The position numbers and the translations under genes are program-made. This document shows, in pieces, positions 1 through 8,633 of a stretch of DNA of 64,000 nt. Source of the DNA: Vibrio amylolyticus (lineage in GTDB: Bacteria; Pseudomonadota; Gammaproteobacteria; Enterobacterales; Vibrionaceae); contig NZ_JAJHVV010000009.1 in NCBI RefSeq assembly GCF_023145695.1, positions 124,001 through 188,000 on the forward strand. The letters are read 5' to 3'. Under the pieces are notes generated by a model. That model was not told the DNA's origin. It was given only the letters and a program-made list of their open reading frames with translations, and did not search any database. Every line of letters starts with the position of its first letter. Positions within the stretch are counted from its first letter, which is position 1.

Positions 1-888
1 GCATTTATCGGAACAGGCATCATGGGTAAGCCAATGGCTGAAAATCTGCAAAAAGCAGGTCATCAGTTGGTATTTACTGACCACTTTAACCCAGCGCCGC
101 AAGATCTAGTTGAAGCGGGCGCTATCGTTACGCATTCGCCAAAAGAAGCGACCCAAGTGGCTGACGTAATTATCCTGATGGTACCCAATACCCCGCAAGT
201 CGAAGACGTTCTATTTGGTGACAATGGTGTAGAGCAGGGTCTGGGTGATAATGCAGCAAGCAAGCTGGTTATCGACATGAGTTCGATCTCTCCAATGGCG
301 ACGCAAGCCATTGCTAAACGTGTTAAAGAGAGTGGCGCTCAATACCTTGATGCCCCCGTATCTGGCGGTGAAGTCGGTGCCGTTGGTGGTACGCTAAGCA
401 TCATGGTTGGTGGTGACCAAAGCGCATTTGATGTTGCTAAACCATTATTTGAAGTGATGGGTAAAAACATTACGCTTGTTGGTGATAATGGTGCGGGTCA
501 AACAACGAAAGTCGCAAACCAAATCATTGTTGCACTTAACATTGAAGCGGTTTCTGAAGCATTAGTCTTTGCTTCGAAAGCGGGTGCTGATCCGGCGCGC
601 GTTCGTCAGGCTCTATTAGGCGGCTTTGCAAGCTCAAAGATTTTAGAAGTGCACGGCGAGCGTATGATTGAAGGGACGTTTGATCCGGGCTTTAAGATCG
701 CCCTTCACCAGAAAGACCTTAACTTAGCGTTAACGGGCGCTGAAGAGCTCAAAGTTGCGCTGCCAAATACGGCGAATGCACAAGAGCTATTTGGTGAGTG
801 TGCAGCGCTAGGCGGTGAAAACTGGGACCACTCAGCACTGATTAAAGCTATAGAAAATCGTTCTGACCACTCGATTCGTAATAAATAG
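1..888 (+). CDS. garR: 2-hydroxy-3-oxopropionate (tartronate semialdehyde) reductase-type dehydrogenase, 5' end missing
   Basis: NAD(P)-dependent beta-hydroxyacid dehydrogenase, most like GarR/GlxR, which reduce tartronate semialdehyde to glycerate in glucarate and glyoxylate metabolism. The frame is open from base 1 and already encodes the glycine-rich Rossmann loop (FIGTGIMGKPMAENL), so the true start lies just upstream; the ATG at 22 is internal. The substrate motif DAPVSGG and the catalytic-lysine region GAGQTTKVANQI (Lys codon at 508-510) are intact, followed by the usual all-helical C-terminal domain. The assignment to GarR rather than another beta-hydroxyacid dehydrogenase such as 3-hydroxyisobutyrate dehydrogenase is by overall resemblance only, and no glyoxylate or glucarate genes are visible beside it. 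Confidence 0.85.
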   Translation, partial: AFIGTGIMGKPMAENLQKAGHQLVFTDHFNPAPQDLVEAGAIVTHSPKEATQVADVIILMVPNTPQVEDVLFGDNGVEQGLGDNAASKLVIDMSSISPMATQAIAKRVKESGAQYLDAPVSGGEVGAVGGTLSIMVGGDQSAFDVAKPLFEVMGKNITLVGDNGAGQTTKVANQIIVALNIEAVSEALVFASKAGADPARVRQALLGGFASSKILEVHGERMIEGTFDPGFKIALHQKDLNLALTGAEELKVALPNTANAQELFGECAALGGENWDHSALIKAIENRSDHSIRNK

Positions 889-1233
889 AGTCGATTAATC
901 ATTGAAGTAAAAGACAGCAACGAAGGCTAGTATCTTGGCTGTATCGATAGTCGCAGCCGAGATACCCCTATAGAGTGATTACTTGGGCAGGCGATCACTC
1001 GTATTTTTCCTCGCAAATCGCGTAGTTTCGTCTCCTTTTATGCGCGTTCCCGTCCCTTGAAGCAGAAGTGAATAGGCGCTTCACCTATTCTTTCTTAGCA
1101 GGCGCTTTTGATTCAAGGTCGGGATTTTTTCATCCTGCTTTATCCCATAAATAGTTTTAACTCTTTATATCTATTGGACTTATCAAACAAATTAATTACT
1201 ATGGCAAAGAAGACCCTATGGATAGGTAAACGC
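889..1233. other. Intergenic stretch, 345 bases
   Basis: No credible gene. It holds a weak stem (973-979 with 994-1000) followed by GTATTTTTCC that could end the upstream gene, and a small GAATAGG/CCTATTC stem near 1069-1091. The remainder is AT-rich leader for the TetR gene. Confidence 0.5.
973..1007 (+). terminator. Possible rho-independent terminator
   Basis: GAGTGAT pairs with ATCACTC across a 14-base loop and is followed by GTATTTTTCC. The stem is short and the loop long, so this is only a weak call. Confidence 0.35.
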
Positions 1234-1851
1234 ATGTCTCGGATTAGAGAGAAAAATCAACAGCTGATTATTGAAGTTGCCAGTGAGCAGTTCGCCATTA
1301 ATGGCTACGCGGCAACGAAAATGGTCGACATTGCCAAAGCTGCCAACATTCCGAAGCCCAATGTTTTTTACTATTTCAGTAGCAAAGATAAGCTCTACTA
1401 TGCTGTATTAGAAATGGTGACTCAGCCATTGTTAGAGGCATCACGCCCAATTGAGCATCTAGACAACCCTGTCGAAGCACTGACTCAATATATTCAAACT
1501 AAACTCCGTATTTCTCGAGATTACCCATACGCTTCAAAAGTATTTGCTAATGAAGTGATGTCGGGTGCAAAAGTATTGCCCCTTGAAGTTGGCGAGGAGC
1601 TGTTTAAGCAATCACAGATGATTATTGATAAGTTTACGTCATGGTCAGAGAAGGGACTAATGGACCCTGTTCCTCCTCAGCATTTGATGTTTACCATATG
1701 GGCGGCGACACAAACCTACGCTGATTTTAGTTGGCAAATCTGTAATGTGATGGAAAAAGAAACGTTAGATACTGAAGATTATGCAGATGCAGCAGAGTTC
1801 TTAACACAACTTGTAATTAAAGGTTGTGGAGTAAAAAGCGCGACGGAATAG
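1234..1851 (+). CDS. TetR family transcriptional regulator, RutR-like
   Basis: DNA-binding repressor of about 205 residues. The N-terminal helix-turn-helix shows the usual TetR pattern (FAINGYAATKMVDIAKAA then NVFYYFSSKDKLYYAVLE). The C-terminal ligand domain resembles that of RutR: the run ISRDYPYASKVFANEVMSGA and the later HLMFTIWAATQTYADF have close counterparts there. I chose the ATG at 1234 because it is preceded by AGGT at a usable distance; an ATG at 1201 lacks a Shine-Dalgarno and a further-upstream start at 1108 adds a non-homologous leader. The flanking genes do not look like a Rut pyrimidine pathway, so the target and ligand are unknown. Confidence 0.8.
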   Translation: MSRIREKNQQLIIEVASEQFAINGYAATKMVDIAKAANIPKPNVFYYFSSKDKLYYAVLEMVTQPLLEASRPIEHLDNPVEALTQYIQTKLRISRDYPYASKVFANEVMSGAKVLPLEVGEELFKQSQMIIDKFTSWSEKGLMDPVPPQHLMFTIWAATQTYADFSWQICNVMEKETLDTEDYADAAEFLTQLVIKGCGVKSATE

Positions 1852-1897
1852 CTCTAACTTAATCGCGCCTTTGTACGTACAGGTGCTGCATGACTCA

Positions 1898-2818
1898 TCA
1901 AATGGTTTGTTTAATCTCTTCCTTGAGCCAATGGCAAAGAGATTCATATCGCTGACTCTCAGCAAAGCTTGGTTTACATACGAGCCAATAACCGGATTGG
2001 ATAGTAACCGCTGGCCCCACTTTCTCTAAGAAACCTGATTTTATATCTTGTTCAATGAGCAGGGTTCGACCCAACGCAACCCCAATGCCATTGACGGCAG
2101 CTTGCAGCATTAAATCAGCACGATCAAATCGATGCACAGAGAGATCTGATACCTCAACATCATAGGTGCTTCCTTCAAAATAATTAGTCCAATCGAATTG
2201 AGTTTGGTCTTTTTCTCCTAGGCGATCGCCTAATAGCATGGTTTCGTGACTAACAACCACCGATTTAACATCTTGCTCAAAGGTTCTAATCAACTTAGGG
2301 CTTGCGACGGGTTGCAACGTACAACGGCTCAGGCGTGTAGAGTGCAAACCAGGGTAGGGACCGATTCCAAACCTAATGGCAACATCGATAGGTTCATGAT
2401 CAAAGTTCACAGGCTTGTCACTCACATTGAGAGATATATTAAGGTCATGTGAGTATGAATGACGCAGTATCGGAATCATCCATTTCATGGCGAGCGAGGA
2501 AGAGAGTGAGAGCTTTATCTGCGCGTTAGACTGAAGGTCACGTAGATTATCTAGTGCTTTAGGCCATATCGATTGTGATTCTTTCGCTGCGCGACATAAT
2601 ACGAGTCCTGCCTCCGTTGGAACGAGCTTTCTTGTCGTGCGTTCAAAGAGAGTAATGCCTAGGGCTTGCTCTAGCGAGCGAACTCGATGACTCACGGCTG
2701 ATTGCTGAATATTGAGTGTATCTGCGGCTTTGGTGAAACTCAGTTCCTCGCCAATAGCGGCCAGCATAGGTGCTGCTTGGCTCAGGCGAATGAGCAATTT
2801 CTCTTCATTATTATTCAT
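1898..2818 (-). CDS. LysR family transcriptional regulator, GcvA-like
   Basis: LysR-type activator/repressor of 306 residues, the standard family length. The winged helix-turn-helix occupies roughly residues 12-75 (SFTKAADTLNIQQSAVSHRV, then LFERTTRKLVPTEAG). The rest is a periplasmic-binding-protein-like effector domain; the DVAIRFG motif near the middle is typical of the GcvA-type subgroup. It is divergent from the PhzF-like gene with about 106 bases between the starts, the classical arrangement for a LysR regulator and its target, so it probably controls that gene. The inducer is not predictable. Confidence 0.85.
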   Translation of the reverse strand: MNNNEEKLLIRLSQAAPMLAAIGEELSFTKAADTLNIQQSAVSHRVRSLEQALGITLFERTTRKLVPTEAGLVLCRAAKESQSIWPKALDNLRDLQSNAQIKLSLSSSLAMKWMIPILRHSYSHDLNISLNVSDKPVNFDHEPIDVAIRFGIGPYPGLHSTRLSRCTLQPVASPKLIRTFEQDVKSVVVSHETMLLGDRLGEKDQTQFDWTNYFEGSTYDVEVSDLSVHRFDRADLMLQAAVNGIGVALGRTLLIEQDIKSGFLEKVGPAVTIQSGYWLVCKPSFAESQRYESLCHWLKEEIKQTI

Positions 2819-2924
2819 GAATTCAACTCATGTTTATATGAGTATTTATAGTAGTCGAACCTATCTATTATTCCTAACAACAATTATTTCGAGCAATAAG
2901 ATGAAATCTTTATAGGGGAATAGC

Positions 2925-3827
2925 ATGAATACTGAACAACGTCATATAAAAGCGCACATCGTGAATGGCTTCGTAACTAACGGGCGAGGTGGTAACCCCG
3001 CGGGGGTGGTGCTAAATGCTGATAATTATTCTGAATCGGATATGTTGAATATCGCTCAGAGAATTGGATTATCAGAAACGGCTTTTGTGTCTGAATCGCA
3101 AAGCGAAGCATTTAAGTTGGACTTTTTCACTCCAAATCGTCGAATCGCCCACTGTGGGCATGCGACCATCGCGACGTTCTCGTATTTGGCTGAAAGTGGT
3201 GTGCTCAAAGAAGGTGGCTCAAGTAAAGAAACAGTGGATGGGCCGCGAAAGATACTCATTAAAAATGGTGCGGCTTACATGGAGCAATTAGCGCCGAGTT
3301 ACTACCAAGAAAATGATTGGATATCGAAGGGTGTCACTATTGCCGATGTTCTTGCATCTTTAAACATATCCAAACAGAGCTTGAATTTGAGCGTACCGAT
3401 TACACTGGTCAATACTGGGAATAGTTTCATGATTATTGGGGTTCGAAGTGGTGAAGATCTAAAAAATATAACCCCTAAGTTTGAACTGATTACAGAGATT
3501 AGCGAAAAGCTGGATTTGATTGGATATTATGTTTACACAGTCGATGAAACTGTAACGGATAAAGACGCAACAACTCGTATGTTTGCACCGAGATTTGCTA
3601 TAGAAGAAGAGTCAGCAACGGGTATGGCTGCAGGGCCACTGGCATGCTATTTACATGATTATCTCGGTGCTCAACAAAACACATTTCATATCGAACAGGG
3701 CACCTATATGGAGCCTGCTTCTACGAGTTTAATTTCGGTCGAACTTGAAGTCGAAAGTGGAAAGATTATCGGTTTAATGGCTGGCGGATATGGTCAGGTT
3801 ATGCGTGACTTGGATATTTATATTTAG
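2925..3827 (+). CDS. PhzF family isomerase/epimerase-like protein
   Basis: Member of the PhzF/diaminopimelate-epimerase-fold family, 300 residues. The catalytic-glutamate motif GLSETAF is present (Glu51), together with HCGHATIA and ESATGMAAGPLACYL, which form the active-site halves of the two-domain fold. PhzF itself isomerises a dihydroanthranilate in phenazine synthesis, but no other phenazine genes are nearby, so a stand-alone isomerase with an unknown substrate is the safer reading. The start ATG at 2925 follows an AGGGGAATAGC ribosome site. The divergent LysR gene is its likely regulator. Confidence 0.85.
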   Translation: MNTEQRHIKAHIVNGFVTNGRGGNPAGVVLNADNYSESDMLNIAQRIGLSETAFVSESQSEAFKLDFFTPNRRIAHCGHATIATFSYLAESGVLKEGGSSKETVDGPRKILIKNGAAYMEQLAPSYYQENDWISKGVTIADVLASLNISKQSLNLSVPITLVNTGNSFMIIGVRSGEDLKNITPKFELITEISEKLDLIGYYVYTVDETVTDKDATTRMFAPRFAIEEESATGMAAGPLACYLHDYLGAQQNTFHIEQGTYMEPASTSLISVELEVESGKIIGLMAGGYGQVMRDLDIYI

Positions 3828-3902
3828 ACATGAGTGGTCAGCCGGCTTAACAGAGAAGAGATCTACCTTCTAGACTTCTTCTCTAATTATTTGAACTGTG
3901 CG

Positions 3903-4079
3903 CTAGTTAACCGCTGTTTCTGAAGATCTGTGCCCCTCAATGTGAGGTGCTTCAGCGTGCGTATTGAGATTAAGTTGGTAGGCATCATAAGTGCAGTCTC
4001 CGATAGCATGCCTTGGACAGACATGAACATCGGCTCTACTGATTAATTCTGTATGGCAGTTTGGGCAGTACTTTTCCAT
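3903..4079 (-). CDS. Small zinc-ribbon-like protein, 58 residues
   Basis: Small gene with a strong ribosome site (GGAGG six bases before the ATG) and an uninterrupted 58-codon frame. The product begins MEKYCPNCHTEL and continues with HVCPRHAIGDC. The pair CPNC...CPRH looks like a one-knuckle zinc ribbon, and a further Cys and several His follow; the tail is polar. No membrane segment or signal peptide. Small proteins of this type occur in Vibrio, but I do not recognise a function. It is convergent with the PhzF-like gene. The Cys pattern and ribosome site make it more convincing than chance. Confidence 0.65.
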   Translation of the reverse strand: MEKYCPNCHTELISRADVHVCPRHAIGDCTYDAYQLNLNTHAEAPHIEGHRSSETAVN

Positions 4080-4350
4080 TGTAACCTCCAGTTTAGCTAA
4101 TGATTGCCCTAGTCTTAATTGGCTTAGTGATTAAACTCTAGTCAACAAGTCTACTATCGGTATGAACAAACAATGCTAACTAACACCTATTAACCTTTGC
4201 TTACACTTTTATGAAAGATGGCTAATAATGGTTTATATCGTGTTGCGAACGTTTCTAATCCGCGTAGAGTGGAAGTACGATATTGTTTTCGTTAATGTTA
4301 TAGCTAATGAAGCGAACAGATGTCTTTGACGAGTTTGCTCTGGAGTCACG

Positions 4351-4944
4351 ATGAACCTTTCTCATATTAAAGCAGTACTCTTCGATCTTGATGGCACGCT
4401 GGTGGACTCTAAGCTCGACTTTCATCAACTACGCCAACAACTTGGCTTTCCTACTGGAGAGCCGATTCTTGAATTCATCGATCAAATAGAGAGCGAAACG
4501 GAAAGAGTCGCAGCCAATCAAATGGTTTTCGATTTTGAAATGAAAGCGGCCAAAACAGCGAGTTTAATGCCTGGAGCGTTAGAGCTTATTAGTACATTGC
4601 ATAAAGATGGTTACCCAACGGCTATTCTGACTCGAAACATAAGGCAAGCAAGCCAAATGATGCTTACGAACTTGTCCTTGCCGATTGATTTGATGCTCAC
4701 ACGAGAAGATTGTTCACCTAAACCCAGCCCTGAAGGGCTATATATTCTTGCTAACAAGCTAAAGTTAGATGTCAGCGAACTGGTTTACGTGGGTGACTAC
4801 AAGTTTGATTTAGAAGCAGCCCGAAATGCCAATATGCTCGCGTGTCTTTTTGACAGAGACGGCGACAGTGAGTTTAAGCACCAAGCAGATATCGTGATTA
4901 ATAACTTTGAACAACTCTTGGATATGCTAAGGACAGATGCTTAA
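4351..4944 (+). CDS. HAD superfamily hydrolase, phosphoglycolate-phosphatase-like
   Basis: Haloacid-dehalogenase-type phosphatase of 197 residues. Motif I FDLDGTLVDS lies at the N-terminus with the nucleophilic and acid/base aspartates, motif II is ILTRN, motif III is KPSPEGL and motif IV is VYVGDYKFD. A small alpha-helical cap lies between motifs I and II, as in the Gph/YjjG-like subgroup. The ATG follows TGGAG at six bases. It probably removes phosphate from a small metabolite in the cytoplasm; the substrate cannot be told from sequence. It stands alone, not in an obvious operon. Confidence 0.85.
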   Translation: MNLSHIKAVLFDLDGTLVDSKLDFHQLRQQLGFPTGEPILEFIDQIESETERVAANQMVFDFEMKAAKTASLMPGALELISTLHKDGYPTAILTRNIRQASQMMLTNLSLPIDLMLTREDCSPKPSPEGLYILANKLKLDVSELVYVGDYKFDLEAARNANMLACLFDRDGDSEFKHQADIVINNFEQLLDMLRTDA

Positions 4945-5053
4945 TTGATAAGGCATTACTCATTCTATTGAGGTAATAGAGTAGAGTTCTTGCCTTTTCT
5001 ATTGCAGCCAGTAAGCTACTGGAACTTTCAACTATCCACTTACTAGGCTCGGT

Positions 5054-5179
5054 ATGTTTATCTTTATTCGTCTTTTTAAACTCACGATCATTTGTGCGCT
5101 GTTTTTCACTATTTTTGATCTTATTGAGTCTGGAGAGATCACTTGGGTTGGTCGCTTAATGAGTAGTGTTAATCTGTAA
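5054..5179 (+). CDS. Possible small membrane protein, 41 residues
   Basis: Short frame beginning MFIFIRLFKLTIICALFFTI, a single hydrophobic segment with positive residues ahead of it, then a polar tail (ESGEITWVGRL). The ribosome site is weak (AGG with six to seven bases of spacing). The composition is that of a real single-pass peptide, but nothing else supports it, so this is tentative. Confidence 0.4.
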   Translation: MFIFIRLFKLTIICALFFTIFDLIESGEITWVGRLMSSVNL

Positions 5180-5199
5180 ACATCCCTTTAGCAAGTGCT

Positions 5200-5436
5200 C
5201 TAACGAACTTCAAGGCCCAAATTATACTGAGCTAAGCAGCGAGTGACGTAGCTGATTTTCAAAAACGCAGCGATAACAATAGTGCCTAAGTGAGCCGCAA
5301 TTTGTACAGGCAAGCTAAACTGCTCAGCCAGCGGGTAGGCAATGATTATACTGGCGATCATTGCGATAAATGTAAGCGCCAAAACAATGTTAGAAGCAGT
5401 AAGTAGAGTTTGGAATCGCTGAGTCGTATTTGTCAT
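5200..5436 (-). CDS. Small two-pass membrane protein, unknown function
   Basis: Product of about 78 residues starting MTNTTQRFQTLL. Two hydrophobic segments are visible (about residues 17-35 and 45-62), with a short polar C-terminus (RCLAQYNLGLEVR). I place the start at the ATG at 5436 because AGGTGA lies five bases upstream; a GTG three codons earlier overlaps that ribosome site. No family is recognised. The two segments and a basic loop suggest an inner-membrane protein. Confidence 0.7.
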   Translation of the reverse strand: MTNTTQRFQTLLTASNIVLALTFIAMIASIIIAYPLAEQFSLPVQIAAHLGTIVIAAFLKISYVTRCLAQYNLGLEVR

Positions 5437-5592
5437 AGTAATCACCTAAGTAATAATAGTTACTATTTACATTGCGATATCCATGCCAACCTTTAAAGTT
5501 CTTAATTATCATGGGCATATAAATTTCTTTGATTTAAATTATGTAATAATGACATAGATTAAAGTTGGTCATAATGACCTATGTGTGTTTTT

Positions 5593-6219
5593 CTACCAGC
5601 TTCGATATCCACAGGTGTCAATGTGAAAACGCACACCAGAATAGAGCCCTAATCCTACATTATGTTTCGGCCCGACTTTAGCGTGAATTGTTTTTAGCTT
5701 CTTATGTAAATCTGGGCGAGAAATGTCTGAGGCCGGTACAAGATCCAGTGCGCAAAACTCCAAATGTTTGCTACGTAGCGCCCCTCCAGCTTGTTGGTTG
5801 TATAGGTCTGTTCGTTCACCTGAAACAGGAATCACAACCCCGATCTCAGGTTCAATATGGGTTTGAATAAAGGTGAGAGTACGTATCATGTTGGGCAGGT
5901 GTTTGGCGTTTGGAAGCGTAAATAACGTTGTATTGCTCATTACCCAATCCGTTCCTTGCAATAGAATCAAATGAAGCGGCATGCTACGCGTAATCCCTGC
6001 ATCTCTTAGCTGTTTTCCTATCTTCATGACTTTGTCTTCGGCATGGTTGAGCAGCATCCAACCACGAAATGCCGTTCGGGTAGGGACTTTGTAACCGTGA
6101 ACATCAACAACAAGATCGCTGTAGTCAATTTCGGTGTCTTCCGTATAGAGCTTTTGCAATTCTTCAGAATTGATCTGAGTCGTTGAGAGAAGTAGAGCAA
6201 TAAAAAGATGGGAAAACAT
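5593..6219 (-). CDS. Secreted M15-like (D-Ala-D-Ala carboxypeptidase-type) protein
   Basis: Protein of about 208 residues beginning MFSHLFIALLLSTTQINS, a plausible signal peptide. The C-terminal part resembles the YcbK/peptidase M15 fold: the run SGERTDLYNQQAGGALRSKH supplies the Ser-x-x-Arg and His of the fold, then CALDLVP (Asp ligand) and GVRFHIDT with the late His. These residues usually bind zinc and act on D-amino-acid peptide bonds of peptidoglycan. The start at 6219 has GGAG six bases upstream. It is not linked to other cell-wall genes. The family call is by motif; the substrate is not proven. Confidence 0.7.
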   Translation of the reverse strand: MFSHLFIALLLSTTQINSEELQKLYTEDTEIDYSDLVVDVHGYKVPTRTAFRGWMLLNHAEDKVMKIGKQLRDAGITRSMPLHLILLQGTDWVMSNTTLFTLPNAKHLPNMIRTLTFIQTHIEPEIGVVIPVSGERTDLYNQQAGGALRSKHLEFCALDLVPASDISRPDLHKKLKTIHAKVGPKHNVGLGLYSGVRFHIDTCGYRSW

Positions 6220-6379
6220 AGTGAACTCCAATGATAGAGGTTCATTGAGTATAGACGGTGGTTTCTAATGGGTGGGTGAAGGAAGAGTCGATAGATACCT
6301 CATACCTCTAATAGCGGGTAAGGAGCAGGAATAGGATCAAGAGCATAGGACAAAGTGGCTGAGCTAGTGTCTCAGCCAT

Positions 6380-8401
6380 TTATGGAAACGTCGCTTGGTT
6401 TCGTCCGTTTTGTTTTGATTGATATAAGAAAGTATCGGCTTCAACGAACGGAGAGGTGTCGTGTCGAAGTGTATCAATAGTATTAGGCTTACTGCTGCCG
6501 ACTGAAATGGTAATAGTCAGCTCTCCAGCTTTAGTGACATAGGCTTCGCCACTGATTAATTCCAATAAAGATCGAACTCGAGACTCAATATCCTCGCTCT
6601 CTTTGAGCAAACACAAGAACTCTTCACCACCCCAGCGAATCAGTAGTTCATCACCATTGATCTTTTGTTTTAACCTTTTAGCTGTTGTGATCAAAACCTT
6701 GTCACCAATATCATGGCCATAGGTGTCATTAATACTTTTAAACCAATCGAGATCGATAAGGACGACTCGATATTGTGTTCCCTTTTCCAGTTTGGACCCT
6801 GATTCAATTTGGTTTTGGTAATAACGGCGGTTATTGACGCCGGTGAGTGGGTCTTGATAGGAAAGCTGCTGTAACTCTATATTTCGGTTGCTGACTTTAA
6901 GTGTACTACGAATCACGAATACAAGGACAAGTAGGCCAATCGCTCCCCAGATAGAAAGAATACGAAATCGTAATTTCTCTTTTCCAAGTTGGAGCGCATT
7001 GAGTTTATTTTGTACATTGAGCAAATCTCGTTCTTTCTGAACTTCTTGAGTGTCAAAAGCAAATTCCAAAGCATAAATCTCGTTTACAAATTGCTCGCGC
7101 TCTTTCGCGTTATATTTTTTATAAATCTTTAATGCTTCTGCTGGCCGATTAAGCTGTTCATAGATTTCAGCTTTGGCCTGATAGCTTCGAATTAACCAGC
7201 GCTCATAGCTAATTTGAGTAAACGTGGTAATGCCTTGCTCCAAAGAGTCTAAGGCTTCTGAATACGATTCAAGTGACATGAGCGCTTTGGCAGAGATAAA
7301 TTGACAGATACCATTTTGTTTAGGGTAGCGGCTGATACTTGGGTGGTTTTGACATTGCACAGATGTGTCTAGTGCTGCTTGGTACTGATTTTCAAGTATA
7401 AGCAGGCGAGCCTCGACCTTTAATTTTAGAATGTGGTAATAATCACTAGAGTCATCGTGAAGGTAAGACAATGCAAGGTGAAACGCTTGTCTGGCATTAA
7501 TGGGATCGTTTAGTTTGTTATAAATAAAAGATTGGTTAAACAGAACAACCAATAACCGTTCATTAGGTGCATTGTCACTGGCTTTGAAAATAACGTAAGC
7601 CTGTTTGAGGTATTCTAGTGCGGGTTCCCATTGTTCTAGATGAACGTAGAGTAGCCCTAGGTTATTGTAAAAACGTCCATTATATTCATTGGTGGGGTAT
7701 TTTTTCCCAAGCTCTAGACCTTTGTAAAAATAGAACTGTGACGCTTTGAGTTTGTTTGAGGCATTATAAAGTGCGCCAGCAGTATTGTAGGCCCGTAGTA
7801 ATAGAAACTCGGCTCGAATACGTTCTGCAATCTCAATGGCTTTTACGATTTTTTCAATACCTTGCTCGACCTCTCCGCTTTTAACGGAGCTTTCCGCCTG
7901 TTCAATCAGTAACTGCGCCTTTAGCCAATCAATATCCTGCTCGTTAGCCAGTTGAGACAGTTGCTGATCAAGGCTTACAACAACGGATGTCTGCTCTCGC
8001 TGTTTGGCCATTTGACGCTTCAGAAGTAGGTTAACGATGCTTTCGATTGTGCTCCAAGACGCCGCTTCATCAGCTTCTAACGCCAATAAGCTTAGATGGG
8101 CTTTGTCTAAATCTTGATGGAGGAGCTTTCCAATACGAATAAGTTCTCTTCCTACCGGCGTATCAGGTAATTGAGTTTCAGGACCTACTGTAATAGCGGT
8201 TTGTGGAGAGGATAGATGTTTGGTACTAAACAAAAAAACTTCGATGGTGATGATAGTAAGCATCATAAATAGTGACGCTACAATAATGATCCCAACTCTT
8301 TTTAAAAGTGTGTCTTTGCTTATCAATGTCTTTTCTCTAGCACGATTATGTTTGCCTACCCACAGTTTGCGTGGTGGTCGCCTAAGTATAGCGTGAATCA
8401 A
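6380..8401 (-). CDS. TPR-containing membrane diguanylate cyclase
   Basis: Large protein of 673 residues. A basic N-terminus is followed by a membrane segment near residues 36-58, a long helical region with TPR-like repeats (for example GRFYNNLGLLYVHLEQWEPA and YSEALDSLEQG), a second membrane segment near 480-500, and a C-terminal GGDEF domain. The catalytic loop is GGEEF at residues 591-595, an active-type signature. It should make cyclic di-GMP from GTP, with the TPR region outside the cytoplasmic membrane sensing a protein or envelope signal. No phosphodiesterase (EAL) domain is present. It is transcribed alone. A nearer in-frame start is possible, but this one leaves a plausible basic leader. 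Confidence 0.85.
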   Translation of the reverse strand: MIHAILRRPPRKLWVGKHNRAREKTLISKDTLLKRVGIIIVASLFMMLTIITIEVFLFSTKHLSSPQTAITVGPETQLPDTPVGRELIRIGKLLHQDLDKAHLSLLALEADEAASWSTIESIVNLLLKRQMAKQREQTSVVVSLDQQLSQLANEQDIDWLKAQLLIEQAESSVKSGEVEQGIEKIVKAIEIAERIRAEFLLLRAYNTAGALYNASNKLKASQFYFYKGLELGKKYPTNEYNGRFYNNLGLLYVHLEQWEPALEYLKQAYVIFKASDNAPNERLLVVLFNQSFIYNKLNDPINARQAFHLALSYLHDDSSDYYHILKLKVEARLLILENQYQAALDTSVQCQNHPSISRYPKQNGICQFISAKALMSLESYSEALDSLEQGITTFTQISYERWLIRSYQAKAEIYEQLNRPAEALKIYKKYNAKEREQFVNEIYALEFAFDTQEVQKERDLLNVQNKLNALQLGKEKLRFRILSIWGAIGLLVLVFVIRSTLKVSNRNIELQQLSYQDPLTGVNNRRYYQNQIESGSKLEKGTQYRVVLIDLDWFKSINDTYGHDIGDKVLITTAKRLKQKINGDELLIRWGGEEFLCLLKESEDIESRVRSLLELISGEAYVTKAGELTITISVGSSKPNTIDTLRHDTSPFVEADTFLYQSKQNGRNQATFP

Positions 8402-8493
8402 TAATTCAAACTAATGGGTCGTCTATTAAAGATAGATTTTGGGTTTTTGATGATATGTCATGGATAATCAATTCAGTGAACCGTATCGCAAGG

Positions 8494-8526
8494 GTTGCAC
8501 CAAAATGCAATAAGTTGCACTATAAT
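8494..8526 (+). promoter_or_regulatory. Possible promoter with repeated TTGCAC
   Basis: TTGCAC occurs at 8495-8500 and again at 8515-8520, followed directly by TATAAT (8521-8526). The first copy is 20 bases from the TATAAT, too far for an ideal -35, so the repeats may be a regulator site rather than the -35. It lies about 108 bases ahead of the CBM48 gene. Confidence 0.35.
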
Positions 8527-8633
8527 CGTACTCGTTAGAGGTGATTATTGAGAATAAATAAAGGAATTCACTCAGTATTGGGTGGCATTTTATTTGCATT
8601 ATTTCAGTTGGTTAACTTTCAAAAGGAAGAGAT

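Noticed and set aside
1108..1233. Longer N-terminus for the TetR gene from 1108
   Set aside because: The added residues do not look like a TetR N-terminus, and no Shine-Dalgarno precedes the earlier codons; the ATG at 1234 fits the family.
5567..5579. Terminator for the M15-like gene (GGTCAT A ATGACC)
   Set aside because: The stem has six bases around a single-base centre, so it cannot form a proper loop, and no T-run follows. It may be only a small protein-binding palindrome.
8494..8526. Sigma-54 promoter with TTGCAC and TGCAA
   Set aside because: The spacing between the two halves is one base short of the -24/-12 consensus, and TATAAT lies next to it. I keep only a weak promoter-like call.
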